Positions 30,484 through 39,542 of a stretch of DNA of 64,000 nt are shown here, piece after piece. This DNA is from Salinibacterium sp. Its GTDB lineage: Bacteria > Actinomycetota > Actinomycetes > Actinomycetales > Microbacteriaceae. Location: positions 1 through 64,000 of the forward strand of contig JADGNA010000021.1 of NCBI GenBank assembly GCA_015234465.1. Direction: 5' to 3'. Position 1 is the stretch's first letter, and each line of letters opens with the position of its first letter. The position numbers and the translations under genes were made by a program. The notes beneath the pieces are model-generated. The model searched no databases and was not told the DNA's origin. It saw only the letters and a list, made by a program, of their open reading frames with translations.

Positions 30484-32349
30484 CTACGCGCCAGCCACCT
30501 GGCGCTGGAACAGTGTCGCGTAAACCCCGTCGAGGCCGAGCAGCTCATCGTGCGTGCCCTGCTCCACGACGCGGCCGCCGTCAATCACGAAGATCACGTC
30601 GGCGCCCACGACGGTCGAGAGGCGGTGGGCGATCGCGACGGTTGTGCGGCCTCGGGCCGCCTCATCGAGCGCCGACTGCACGATGCGCTCCGAGACGCTG
30701 TCGAGCGCGCTCGTCGCCTCGTCGAGGATGAGCACGGCGGGGTCCTTGAGCAGCACGCGCGCGATCGCGACCCGCTGCTTCTCGCCGCCGCTGAGGCGGT
30801 AGCCGCGCTCCCCCACGACCGTGTCGTAGCCGTCAGGGAAGGAGACGATCGTCTCGTGGATGTTGGCCTTGCGGGCGGCCGCCTCGATCTGTTCCTGCGT
30901 CGCATCCGGTCTCGCGTAGCGCAGGTTCTCGGCGATCGTCGCGTGGAAGAGGTAGGTCTCCTGGCTCACGATGCCAACGTTGCGCATGAGGTCCTCGTGC
31001 TGCAGGTCGCGCACGTCGACGCCCGCGAAGCGCACGGTGCCGCTCGTCGCGTCGTGCAGGCGGGGCACGAGGTAGGAGACCGTGGTCTTGCCCGCGCCGG
31101 ACGGGCCGACGAAGGCGGCGTACTGGCCAGGCTCGATCGTGAACGAGACGTGCTTGAGGGTCGCGGGCGACGACTCGGGCGCGTCCGGGTAACGGAACAC
31201 GACCCCATCGAATTCGATGCGGCCGAGCTGTTCGCGCGGCACTGGCTGAGCATCCGGAGCGTCCTCGATCGAGGGCTTGAGATCGAGGTACTCGAAGATG
31301 CGGGCGAAGAGGGCGGATGACGTCTGCAGGTCGAGCGCGACCCGCATGAGTCCCATGAGTGGCCACATGAGCCGGGCCTGCACGGTCGTGAAGGCGACGA
31401 CGGTTCCCGCCGTGACGGGCACATCGCGCAGGATGAGCCATGCCGCGACGAGGTAGATGATCGCCGGGATGATCGAGAGGAACACCTGCACCGAGGCAAA
31501 GAACCACTGCCCGCTCATGGTCTGCCGCACCTGCAGTCGCGCCTGGCTGTGGTTCTCCTGCGTGTAGCGCTCGACCTCGGCGCGCTGTTGCGTGAAGCTC
31601 TTGGCGAGCAGGATGCCGCTGACGCTCAGCGACTCCTGCGTGATGGCGGTCAGGTTGCTGAGCGACTCCTGCGTCTGCGCCGCGATGCGCGCCCGCACGA
31701 TGCCGATGCGTCGCTGCGCGACGACGATGAGCGGCATCAGGATGACGGTCGCAATCGTCATCTGCCAGCTGAGCAGCAGCATGGCGACGAAGGCCGCGAT
31801 GACCGTCACGGTATTGCCGATGACACTCGAGACGGTATTGCTGAGCACGCCTGCGACGCCGCCGACATCGTTCTGCAGGCGGGACTGGATGACACCCGTC
31901 TTGGTGCGCGTGAAGAAGGCGAGCTCCATGCGCTGCAGGTGATCGAAGAGGCGCACCCGCAGTTCGGCCATGACCTTGTTGCCGACGGATGCCGTCAGCC
32001 ACGTCTGCCACACGCCAAGAGCAGCGGATGCCACCCACAGGGCGATCATGATGAGCACGAGTTCCACGAGCACGGGCACGTCGGGCCCGCCGCCGCCCGG
32101 GAACAGGCCGCGGTCGAAGGCCTGCTGCGTGAGCAGCGGCGGCGCGACGCTGAGGCCGGCGCCGATCAATACGAGCGTGATCGTGAGGATGAGGGCGCGC
32201 TTGTGGGGCGCGAAGAGACGACCGATGCGCGGCAGGAGGTCGGGCACCTTGGGCGCCTCGGCGTTCTCCCGGCGCTGCGCCTCTGGGTCCCCAGCAGAGA
32301 TACGGGTGCGCTGCTTCCCGTATCTGCCCGTGGGCCCGCCTGCGCTCAT
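30484..32349 (-). CDS. ABC transporter, fused permease/ATPase (multidrug exporter type)
   Basis: TM domain; AFVGPSGAGKTTVSYLVPRLHDATSG; LSGGEKQRVAIARVLLKDPAVLILDEATSALDS. Confidence 0.92.
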   Translation of the reverse strand: MSAGGPTGRYGKQRTRISAGDPEAQRRENAEAPKVPDLLPRIGRLFAPHKRALILTITLVLIGAGLSVAPPLLTQQAFDRGLFPGGGGPDVPVLVELVLIMIALWVASAALGVWQTWLTASVGNKVMAELRVRLFDHLQRMELAFFTRTKTGVIQSRLQNDVGGVAGVLSNTVSSVIGNTVTVIAAFVAMLLLSWQMTIATVILMPLIVVAQRRIGIVRARIAAQTQESLSNLTAITQESLSVSGILLAKSFTQQRAEVERYTQENHSQARLQVRQTMSGQWFFASVQVFLSIIPAIIYLVAAWLILRDVPVTAGTVVAFTTVQARLMWPLMGLMRVALDLQTSSALFARIFEYLDLKPSIEDAPDAQPVPREQLGRIEFDGVVFRYPDAPESSPATLKHVSFTIEPGQYAAFVGPSGAGKTTVSYLVPRLHDATSGTVRFAGVDVRDLQHEDLMRNVGIVSQETYLFHATIAENLRYARPDATQEQIEAAARKANIHETIVSFPDGYDTVVGERGYRLSGGEKQRVAIARVLLKDPAVLILDEATSALDSVSERIVQSALDEAARGRTTVAIAHRLSTVVGADVIFVIDGGRVVEQGTHDELLGLDGVYATLFQRQVAGA

Positions 32350-32410
32350 CAGGATCTTTCAACCGCCCGGGGCGCGGAAATATTCCGGATGCCGCGTTCC
32401 CCTGCCGCGG

Positions 32411-33358
32411 TCAGCCCTTGGTCGACCCGGCCATGAGCCCGCGCACGAAGTAGCGCTGCAGGCTGAAGAACACGATGAGCGGAACGATGATCGAGATGAA
32501 CGCGGCGGCCGGGAGCCGGTGCAGGTTGCGACCGTAGTTGCCCGAGAGTTCTGCGAGGCGCTGGGTCAGGGGCGCGACATCCACGCCGCCGCCCGAGAAG
32601 ACGAGCGCGACGAGCAGGTCGTTCCACACCCACAGGAACTGGAAGATCGCGAAGCTCGCGAGGGCCGGCATCGCGAGCGGCAGCACGATGCGGAAGAAGG
32701 TCTGGAAGTGGTTGGCGCCGTCGACCCGAGCCGCCTCGATGACATCGCCGGGGATTTCCGAGATGAAGTTGTGCAGCAGGAAGATCGCGAGGGGCAGGCC
32801 GAAGATCGTGTGGGCGATCCACACGGCGGGGAAGGTGCCGCTGATGCCGAGCGCGCCCGAGAAGATCTGCAGCAGCGGGATGAGCGCCATCTGCAGCGGC
32901 ACGATCTGCAGCGCGAAGACGCCGATGAAGATCGCTGCGCTGAAACGGAACTTGATCCACGCGAAGGCGTAGGCCGCGAGCGATGCCAGCACGAGGGGGA
33001 ACAGCGTGGCCGGTACCGCGACGACGATCGAGTTGATGAAGTACGAGGAGAGGTTCGCCGATGATGCGCCCTGGGCTGTCAGCACCTCGGCGTAGTTGTC
33101 GAAGGTGAAGCCCCAGTTCTGGAAGATGGTCCACCAGCCGGAGCCCTTGATCTGGTCAGCGGGGCGGAAGGAGGTGATGAAGAGGCCTGCTGTGGGGATC
33201 GTCCAGATGACCGCGATGATGATAGCGCCCGCCGTGGCCCACTTGGAGGTGAGCACCTTCTTGGCGCGGTCGGCCTTGCCTTCGGGGCGCTGGCGGCGCA
33301 CCTTCTTGGAGTTCAGCGGGGAGTCGAGGGCCGCCTCGGCGGCGTCGGTGGCGCTCAT
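32411..33358 (-). CDS. Carbohydrate ABC transporter permease (AglG/MalG-like)
   Basis: MSATDAAEAALDS...; EAARVDGANHFQTFFRIVLPLAMPAL (EAA loop). Confidence 0.9.
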   Translation of the reverse strand: MSATDAAEAALDSPLNSKKVRRQRPEGKADRAKKVLTSKWATAGAIIIAVIWTIPTAGLFITSFRPADQIKGSGWWTIFQNWGFTFDNYAEVLTAQGASSANLSSYFINSIVVAVPATLFPLVLASLAAYAFAWIKFRFSAAIFIGVFALQIVPLQMALIPLLQIFSGALGISGTFPAVWIAHTIFGLPLAIFLLHNFISEIPGDVIEAARVDGANHFQTFFRIVLPLAMPALASFAIFQFLWVWNDLLVALVFSGGGVDVAPLTQRLAELSGNYGRNLHRLPAAAFISIIVPLIVFFSLQRYFVRGLMAGSTKG

Positions 33359-34398
33359 CGGATCTCCCTCTGCTTTCGCATTACTCGCACGTTGTACATG
33401 ATGATCGGCAGCACCATGATGAAGAGCACGACCGCCAGGGCGGCGCCCTGGCCCCATTCGGCCCGGTTGAAGGCCTGCGTGTACATCTCGTTCGCGACGA
33501 CGCTCGTGCCGTAGTTGCCGCCCGTCATGGTGCGCACGATGTCGAAGACCTTGAGGGTCGCGATCGTGATGGTCGTGACGACGACCACGAGGGTGCTTCG
33601 GATGCCCGGCACCGTGACGTTCCAGAACTGCTGCCAGGCGTTTGCCCCGTCGAGCCGGGACGCCTCGATGATCTCGGTCGGCACCGCCTTGATGGCCGCC
33701 GACAGCAGCACCATTGCGAAACCGGTCTGGATCCAGATCATGACGATGATGAGGAAGAAGGTGTTCCAGGGCGACTCGATGAGGAACTGCCGCGGTTCTC
33801 CCCCGAACCAGACGATGATCTGGTTGAGGAGGCCGATCTGCTCATAGCCCTCGGCGCGGTACTCGTAGATGAAGCGCCAGATGATGCCGGCCCCGACGAA
33901 GGAGATCGCCATGGGGAGGAAGACGAGGGACTTGAGCACCTTCTCGCCCGCCGACTTGTCGATGAAGACGGCGTATGCGAGACCGATGGTCGTCGAGAGC
34001 GCCGGCACGAGGAGCACCCAGATGATGGTGTTGAGCAGCACCTGGAGGATCTCGTCCTGCGTGAACATCCAGACGAAGTTCTGGAAGCCGATCCACTCGC
34101 CCTGGCGGTTGGTGAACGCGAGGTAGACGGTCTGGATCGCCGGGTAGACGAGGCCGACGAGGAGAAGCAGGAGCGCGGGGGCCACGAACGCCGTGAGTTG
34201 CACGACGTCGCGCATCTTCTTGGGCGTGCGGTCGGCAAAGAACAGCACGAGGCCGATGACGGCGGCGAACGCGGCGAGCCCGATGAAGAGCACGCCGAAC
34301 TTCTCGATCGTCGCCCCCCAGAAGTCTCCGCGTCGCGCTGTGGGCAGCACGTGCTGCACCGCCTCAGCGACCTGTGCGACCACCGGACCTACGCCCAT
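33355..34398 (-). CDS. Carbohydrate ABC transporter permease (AglF/MalF-like)
   Basis: EASRLDGANAWQQFWNVTVPGIRSTLVVVVTT (EAA loop); ATGA overlap with next gene. Confidence 0.9.
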   Translation of the reverse strand: MGVGPVVAQVAEAVQHVLPTARRGDFWGATIEKFGVLFIGLAAFAAVIGLVLFFADRTPKKMRDVVQLTAFVAPALLLLLVGLVYPAIQTVYLAFTNRQGEWIGFQNFVWMFTQDEILQVLLNTIIWVLLVPALSTTIGLAYAVFIDKSAGEKVLKSLVFLPMAISFVGAGIIWRFIYEYRAEGYEQIGLLNQIIVWFGGEPRQFLIESPWNTFFLIIVMIWIQTGFAMVLLSAAIKAVPTEIIEASRLDGANAWQQFWNVTVPGIRSTLVVVVTTITIATLKVFDIVRTMTGGNYGTSVVANEMYTQAFNRAEWGQGAALAVVLFIMVLPIIMYNVRVMRKQREIR

Positions 34399-34462
34399 GG
34401 TGCGCTCCTCATCTCTTCAGTGCCGCGTCGATGCCCGCGCGGATTGGATGTCGTTTCGGGAT

Positions 34463-34500
34463 GCCGTCGGCCCGCAGACGGGAGTCTGCGAGCCGACGGC
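34463..34500 (-). repeat. Intercistronic hairpin 3' of binding-protein gene
   Basis: GCCGTCGGCCCGCAGAC-GGGA-GTCTGCGAGCCGACGGC, 17-bp arms with 1 mismatch. Confidence 0.88.
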
Positions 34501-34516
34501 CGTGATGACGTGTCGC

Positions 34517-35866
34517 CTAGCGCGGGTAGCTGGCGTCGATACGGGCCGTGACCGACGAGGTGCTGTCGCCACCGACCCAGTCAACGATTCCCGTCCAGAA
34601 CGAGCTCGTTCCGACTGCGGCGGGCATCAGGTCGGAGCCGTCGAAGCGGAAGACGGTGTCTTCGCCCTGCAGGATCTCCATCGACTGCGCACCGATCTCG
34701 CTGCCGGCGACCGAGGGGTCGACGCCGTTGTTGGCGCTGATCACGCCACCGAGACCGACGCGGATGTTTGCCCAGGTGTCGCTCGAGAGGTACTGCTGCA
34801 CAGCATCCGTCTCTTCGTTGTCAGTGAAGGCAGCGACGAACTCGCCACCACCCGTGACCGAGTCGCCAGCGTCAGCGTCGACCTTGGGGGTGATGAAGGC
34901 CCAGACGTCACCGTCTTCTGCGACCTCGACGTCCTCGCCCCACTGAGCCTCGTAGAAGGAGGCCTGGTGGTGGAGCGAGCAGTTGCCGTCGAGGATCGCG
35001 AGGCCCGCGTCCTGGAAGGTCGTCGAGTTGATCGACTCGACGCCACCGAAACCACCGTTGACGAAGTCGGGGTTGAGGAGGATCTCACCGGCGGCATCGA
35101 ATGCCTCCTGGATCTCCGGCGAGGAGAAGGGCAGCTCGCCCGCGACCCACTGGTCGTAGGCCTCCGGGCCGTGCATGCGCAGCACGAGGTCCTCGATCCA
35201 GTCGGTGCCCGGCCAACCGGTGGCGTCACCGGAACCGAAGCCGACACACCAGGGGCGGTAGGTCTGCGAGTCGTTGTTGTCGGCCATCTCCTCGGTGAGG
35301 GCGACGAGGTCATCCCACGTCTCGGGAACCTCGTATCCGTTCTCCTCGAAGTCCGCCGGGGAGTACCAGATGTAGCCCTTGACGCTCGCCATGAGCGGCG
35401 CGGCGTAGAAGGTGCCGTCGACCGAGCCGTAGCCCTTCCACGACTCCGACCAGAACTCGTCGACGTTTGCCTCGACCTCGGCGGATGCCGGCACGACCGC
35501 GCCGTCGCCGATGAGGCGCTGCAGCAGGCCCGGCTGGGGAACGATCATGATGTCGGGCGCGTCACCCGCGGCGACGCGCACGTTGATCTGGGTCTCGGCC
35601 TCCTGCGTGCCGACGTAGTCGATCGTGATGCCGGTGCATTCCTCGAAGTCCGCCCAGGACTCGACAAGCTGGTCGGCCTCGACGTCGATGATGGTCGCGT
35701 AGACCTCGACCGATGCGTTGTCGAAGGTGCCGTACTGCTCGTAGTCGGAGCAGTCGGCATCGCCGCCTCCCCCGGCCCCGCCGCTCGTGCAGCCGGCGAG
35801 AACCAGTCCGGCAGCGCCGGCCAGTGCCACGGCAGTGAGGCCGCGGCGTCGATGTGCTGTGTGCAT
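34517..35866 (-). CDS. Carbohydrate ABC transporter substrate-binding lipoprotein (AglE-like)
   Basis: MHTAHRRRGLTAVALAGAAGLVLAGCTSG; GITIDYVGTQEAETQINVRVAAGDAPDIMIVPQPG. Confidence 0.9.
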   Translation of the reverse strand: MHTAHRRRGLTAVALAGAAGLVLAGCTSGGAGGGGDADCSDYEQYGTFDNASVEVYATIIDVEADQLVESWADFEECTGITIDYVGTQEAETQINVRVAAGDAPDIMIVPQPGLLQRLIGDGAVVPASAEVEANVDEFWSESWKGYGSVDGTFYAAPLMASVKGYIWYSPADFEENGYEVPETWDDLVALTEEMADNNDSQTYRPWCVGFGSGDATGWPGTDWIEDLVLRMHGPEAYDQWVAGELPFSSPEIQEAFDAAGEILLNPDFVNGGFGGVESINSTTFQDAGLAILDGNCSLHHQASFYEAQWGEDVEVAEDGDVWAFITPKVDADAGDSVTGGGEFVAAFTDNEETDAVQQYLSSDTWANIRVGLGGVISANNGVDPSVAGSEIGAQSMEILQGEDTVFRFDGSDLMPAAVGTSSFWTGIVDWVGGDSTSSVTARIDASYPR

Positions 35867-35980
35867 TCGAATCCTCCTCGTTGAGGTCGCTCGCGCCTTG
35901 CAGTGCGGCACGCGCAGACCGCTGCGCCCCCGGTCCGGGAGCGCTCTCGATGTTGACCGTACGTCAGGGAACTGTCCTAT

Positions 35981-35992
35981 GCAAGCGTTTGC
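35981..35992. promoter_or_regulatory. Candidate LacI/MalR-type operator upstream of the AglE-like gene
   Basis: GCAAGCGTTTGC (GCAA-N-CG-N-TTGC palindrome), ~115 bp upstream of the start codon. Confidence 0.6.
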
Positions 35993-36172
35993 GCTCGGAT
36001 GCGACCCAGCCGTTACCGGCGCGCGGCGACACTCCGGTCGCGAGAGAAATTCGCCAATACATTGCGAACCCCCCTTTTGGGTGGCAGTATTTGAGACGCG
36101 TCCCGCCTACCCCGATATGCCGGCATCCCCCATGCCGCGAGCGTGACGCGATTACCCCGAATAGGAACGACC

Positions 36173-37429
36173 ATGAAACCCGAATTCATGCGACTCCGGC
36201 GTGCTCTCGCGCTTGCCCTCGCAACCCTTCTGTCCGCAGCTGGCCTCGCTCTGCTCTCGCCCGCGAGTGCCGCTCTTGCCCATCACAACACCGTGTCGGT
36301 GTCTGCCGCGTGTGTCGACAACACCTGGACCATCACCTGGAAGATCACGAACTCGGAGCGCTACAAGAGCGAGACGATCATCACGTCGAACCAGCCCGAG
36401 ATCGTGCCCGTCGGCACGAAGATCGGCGCCGCCGAGACCTTCGTTGCCACCGAGACTGTCGACGGCCCGACGTACAGGACCCTCACGGTGGTCGGCCACT
36501 GGTCCAAGGGCAACGTCACCGACAAGCCGCGATCCGCCACGATCACACCCAATGACTTCCGCGGAAAGTGCGAACTGCCGCCCGTCTACCCGCCCGTGGA
36601 CCCGCCGGTCGACCCGCAGCCCCCCGTCACGCCCGAGATCGCGCTGACCGCGGAGCCCTGCGTCTACGCAGGCACCTCGACGACGGATGTCACGGCCTCC
36701 GTGAGCGGCCTGCCGAACGGCGCCACCTACACCATCCGGCTCTTCTCGGGCCCGACCGTCGTCGACTCGGCCACCGGCACGGCAGGAAATGGCACCGTGA
36801 CGGCGACCTTCGCAGGCCTCGCGCCCGGCGACTACCGCGCCGAGGTCGAGGCGACGGGCAGCACCTCGGCAACGTCGTCGACCATCACGGCCGTCGACTG
36901 CGCACCCCAGGCGCCGCCGATCGATCCCGAGGAGCCGCTGCCCCCGGTGTCGACCCCGCGCCTCGTCATCACGCCCGTCGACTGCTCGAGCGACGTGACG
37001 ACGCCCACCGTGTCGGTCTCCGTCACCGGGCTCGAGGCTGCCGAGGAGTATGAGGTCGTACTGCTCGACGAGGCCGGCGCATCCGTCGCCAGCCAGATCA
37101 TCACGGGCGTCACGAATGACGAGGTCATCTTCCAGGGCCTCGAGGCTCCCGCCAGCTACGCGGCCGTGCTGCAGCTGCAGCCGGGCGGTTCGGTCGTCGG
37201 CGAGACGGTCGATCTCGCCGATGTCGTCCCCTGCATCGCGGAGAGCGTGACGCTGCCGACCCTGCCGCTGCCAGAGGCCGCGCCAAGCCAGCAGCTGCCG
37301 ACCCTCCCCGTGACCGGTCCCGGTGAGTTCGCCGCACTCGCAGCATTCGCGGCACTCCTCATGGCCGCTGGCGGATTCGTCGTGACGACGCGCCTGCGCC
37401 GTCGCGCCGCGCTCGCACAGGACGCCTAG
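36173..37429 (+). CDS. Secreted LPXTG-type cell-wall-anchored protein with Ig-like repeats
   Basis: Signal peptide MKPEFMRLRRALALALATLLSAAGLALLSPASAALA; C-term LPVTGPGEFAALAAFAALLMAAGGFVVTTRLRRR; repeated beta-type modules. Confidence 0.8.
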   Translation: MKPEFMRLRRALALALATLLSAAGLALLSPASAALAHHNTVSVSAACVDNTWTITWKITNSERYKSETIITSNQPEIVPVGTKIGAAETFVATETVDGPTYRTLTVVGHWSKGNVTDKPRSATITPNDFRGKCELPPVYPPVDPPVDPQPPVTPEIALTAEPCVYAGTSTTDVTASVSGLPNGATYTIRLFSGPTVVDSATGTAGNGTVTATFAGLAPGDYRAEVEATGSTSATSSTITAVDCAPQAPPIDPEEPLPPVSTPRLVITPVDCSSDVTTPTVSVSVTGLEAAEEYEVVLLDEAGASVASQIITGVTNDEVIFQGLEAPASYAAVLQLQPGGSVVGETVDLADVVPCIAESVTLPTLPLPEAAPSQQLPTLPVTGPGEFAALAAFAALLMAAGGFVVTTRLRRRAALAQDA

Positions 37430-37442
37430 CCCGCGCGCACGA

Positions 37443-37476
37443 AAGAAGCCCCCGGCCAAACGGCCGGGGGCTTCTT
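37443..37476. terminator. Bidirectional intrinsic terminator
   Basis: AAGAAGCCCCCGGCC-AAAC-GGCCGGGGGCTTCTT, perfect 15-bp stem between convergent genes. Confidence 0.9.
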
Positions 37477-37509
37477 CATGCAGCCTGCGCGGGAATCCCG
37501 CGCGTGCGA

Positions 37510-37899
37510 CTACTTGAGCTCGACGGTGGCGCCAGCCTCTTCGAGCTGAGCCTTTGCCTTCTCGGCGGTCTCCTTGTTGACGCCCTCGAGGACGTTCGCG
37601 GGAGCACCGTCGACGACGGCCTTGGCCTCGCCGAGGCCGAGGCTCGTGAGGGCACGGACCTCCTTGATGACCTGGATCTTCTTGTCACCAGCAGCCGTGA
37701 GGACGACGTCGAACGAGTCCTTCTCCTCGACCTCTTCGGCGGCTGCGCCGCCACCGGCGGCACCGGCCGCGGCAACCGCGACGGGGGCAGCAGCCGTGAC
37801 CTCGAAGACCTCTTCAAACTTCTTGACGAAGTCGCTGAGCTCGATGAGCGTGAGCTCCTTGAACGCCTCGATCAGCTCGTCGCTGGAAAGCTTTGCCAT
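37510..37899 (-). CDS. rplL: 50S ribosomal protein L7/L12
   Basis: [34 protein letters not shown]...[13 protein letters not shown]. Confidence 0.99.
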   Translation of the reverse strand: MAKLSSDELIEAFKELTLIELSDFVKKFEEVFEVTAAAPVAVAAAGAAGGGAAAEEVEEKDSFDVVLTAAGDKKIQVIKEVRALTSLGLGEAKAVVDGAPANVLEGVNKETAEKAKAQLEEAGATVELK

Positions 37900-37956
37900 T
37901 GTTTTTCTCCTTGTGTGTACTTCTGAATGCCGTTTCGCCAGGACCCGTGAGGGTGA

Positions 37957-38472
37957 CTAGCTCGCGGACTCCTGCTTGTCGCGCAGAGCGTCGACGGTGC
38001 GAACCGCCTGCGCGAGCGGCGCGTTGAACATGTAGGCGGCACCGAACAGCGAAGCCTTGAAGGCGCCGGCAAGCTTGCCAAGCAGCACCTCCCGCGACTC
38101 GAGTTCGGCCAGCTTGGTGACCTCGGCGGCGGTCAGCGGGTTACCGTCGAAGTAACCCCCCTTGATGACCAGCTGAGGGTTTGCCTTGGCGAAGTCGCGC
38201 ATGCCCTTCGCAACGGCGACAGGGTCACCGTGCACGAAGGCGATTGCGGACGGACCGGCGAGCTCGTCGTCGAACGACGAGATGCCTGCCTCGTTGGCTG
38301 CAATCTTGGTCAGCGTGTTCTTCACCACGGCGTAAGACGCGTTCTCACGGATGGAGGTGCGCAGCTCCTTGAGCTGTGCCACCGTGAGGCCGCGGTACTC
38401 GGTGAGCAGTACGGCGGTCGAGTTACGGAACAGTTCCGTAAGCTCGGCGACCGAAGCTTCCTTGTTCGCCAT
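37957..38472 (-). CDS. rplJ: 50S ribosomal protein L10
   Basis: [38 protein letters not shown]. Confidence 0.98.
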   Translation of the reverse strand: MANKEASVAELTELFRNSTAVLLTEYRGLTVAQLKELRTSIRENASYAVVKNTLTKIAANEAGISSFDDELAGPSAIAFVHGDPVAVAKGMRDFAKANPQLVIKGGYFDGNPLTAAEVTKLAELESREVLLGKLAGAFKASLFGAAYMFNAPLAQAVRTVDALRDKQESAS

Positions 38473-38690
38473 GTGGCTCCTCAATTTCGTTGATGCGTTG
38501 CGGTGCGATGTGCACCGCACCAGACCCCGGGTCGAGACCCGACCCCGCTCACGAAAAAAGCCCCGGCGCAAGCGCACGGAGCTGGAGAATCCGAATGAGA
38601 TCCGGATGTCTAACTTCACACACCTGCGCGGGCACCTGCTCGAGAGCAAGACTTCGATCGTCACGCACGTGTAAACACGCGCACGCCGAT
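38473..38690 (-). ncRNA. Candidate L10-type ribosomal protein leader (5' UTR of rplJ)
   Basis: ~200-nt non-coding leader with multiple hairpins, including a GC-rich hairpin followed by T6 (38553-38584) and a GTGCGGTGC...GCACCGCAC stem near the RBS. Confidence 0.5.
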
Positions 38691-38768
38691 AACCAGCGGT
38701 CTTTGGCTTCGACAAGGATATGCCACGGGCCCCACTGAGGCAAATGCGCACCCGGCCACCGAACACCG

Positions 38769-39488
38769 TCAGGCCTTGGCGGATGCCCTGACTCGCGCTG
38801 AGCGCAGGAGCAGGCCTGCGGCGGCGGCGAAGGCGACGAGCAGCAGCATGGCCGGGACGGGCGTCACCCCCGCATCCGTTTCGTCCTGGCTCGGCCGTTC
38901 GAGCACGGGTGGCATGGCGTCGACCGGCACGGAGCCGGAGACCCCCGTCGTCCCCGTCACGATGGGGGTCGCGGTGTCGTCGGCGAGCACGAACCAGGAG
39001 CCGGTGGGCTGGTCGCGCACGAGCACCCCGCCCTCGGGGAGCGACTGCACCGCGGTCGCGAAGGCCGAGCCGGGATAGAACTCCGCGAGCTCGGCGCGGC
39101 CGGAGCCCGGGTTGACCCACACGAGGGCGGCGCCGACCACCAGCCCACGCACAAGCACGGGGGCGAGCCACTCGTTCACGACCTCGGCTGGCGGTTCCGC
39201 CTCGCCCCCAGCCACGAATTGGGCCGTCCAGGCACGAAGTCGCACGACCGCACCCACACGGGCCGACTCGTCGAAGTCGATTCCGGATGCCGCATCCTCG
39301 CCCGGCGCATACAGCTCCGTGAGGCGGGGCAGCAGACCGTGTTCGAAGTAGTGGGCGACCTGGTCGGGCATCCGCTCGTCCGAGTCGAGGGCATGCGTGG
39401 CCTGGCTCGTGGACACGACAAGACCGCTCGCGATGGCGAGCAGGAGGAGCGCGCAGAGGAGTCGGGTGAGTCCGCGCCACGGTGCCAT
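38769..39488 (-). CDS. Exported/membrane-anchored hypothetical protein
   Basis: N-terminal signal [27 protein letters not shown] and C-terminal [24 protein letters not shown]. Confidence 0.65.
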   Translation of the reverse strand: MAPWRGLTRLLCALLLLAIASGLVVSTSQATHALDSDERMPDQVAHYFEHGLLPRLTELYAPGEDAASGIDFDESARVGAVVRLRAWTAQFVAGGEAEPPAEVVNEWLAPVLVRGLVVGAALVWVNPGSGRAELAEFYPGSAFATAVQSLPEGGVLVRDQPTGSWFVLADDTATPIVTGTTGVSGSVPVDAMPPVLERPSQDETDAGVTPVPAMLLLVAFAAAAGLLLRSARVRASAKA

Positions 39489-39542
39489 GACCACAGATGG
39501 TCCTTCGGGTTTCGGGTGCGGCAATTCTCGCAGTGGAAGCGC

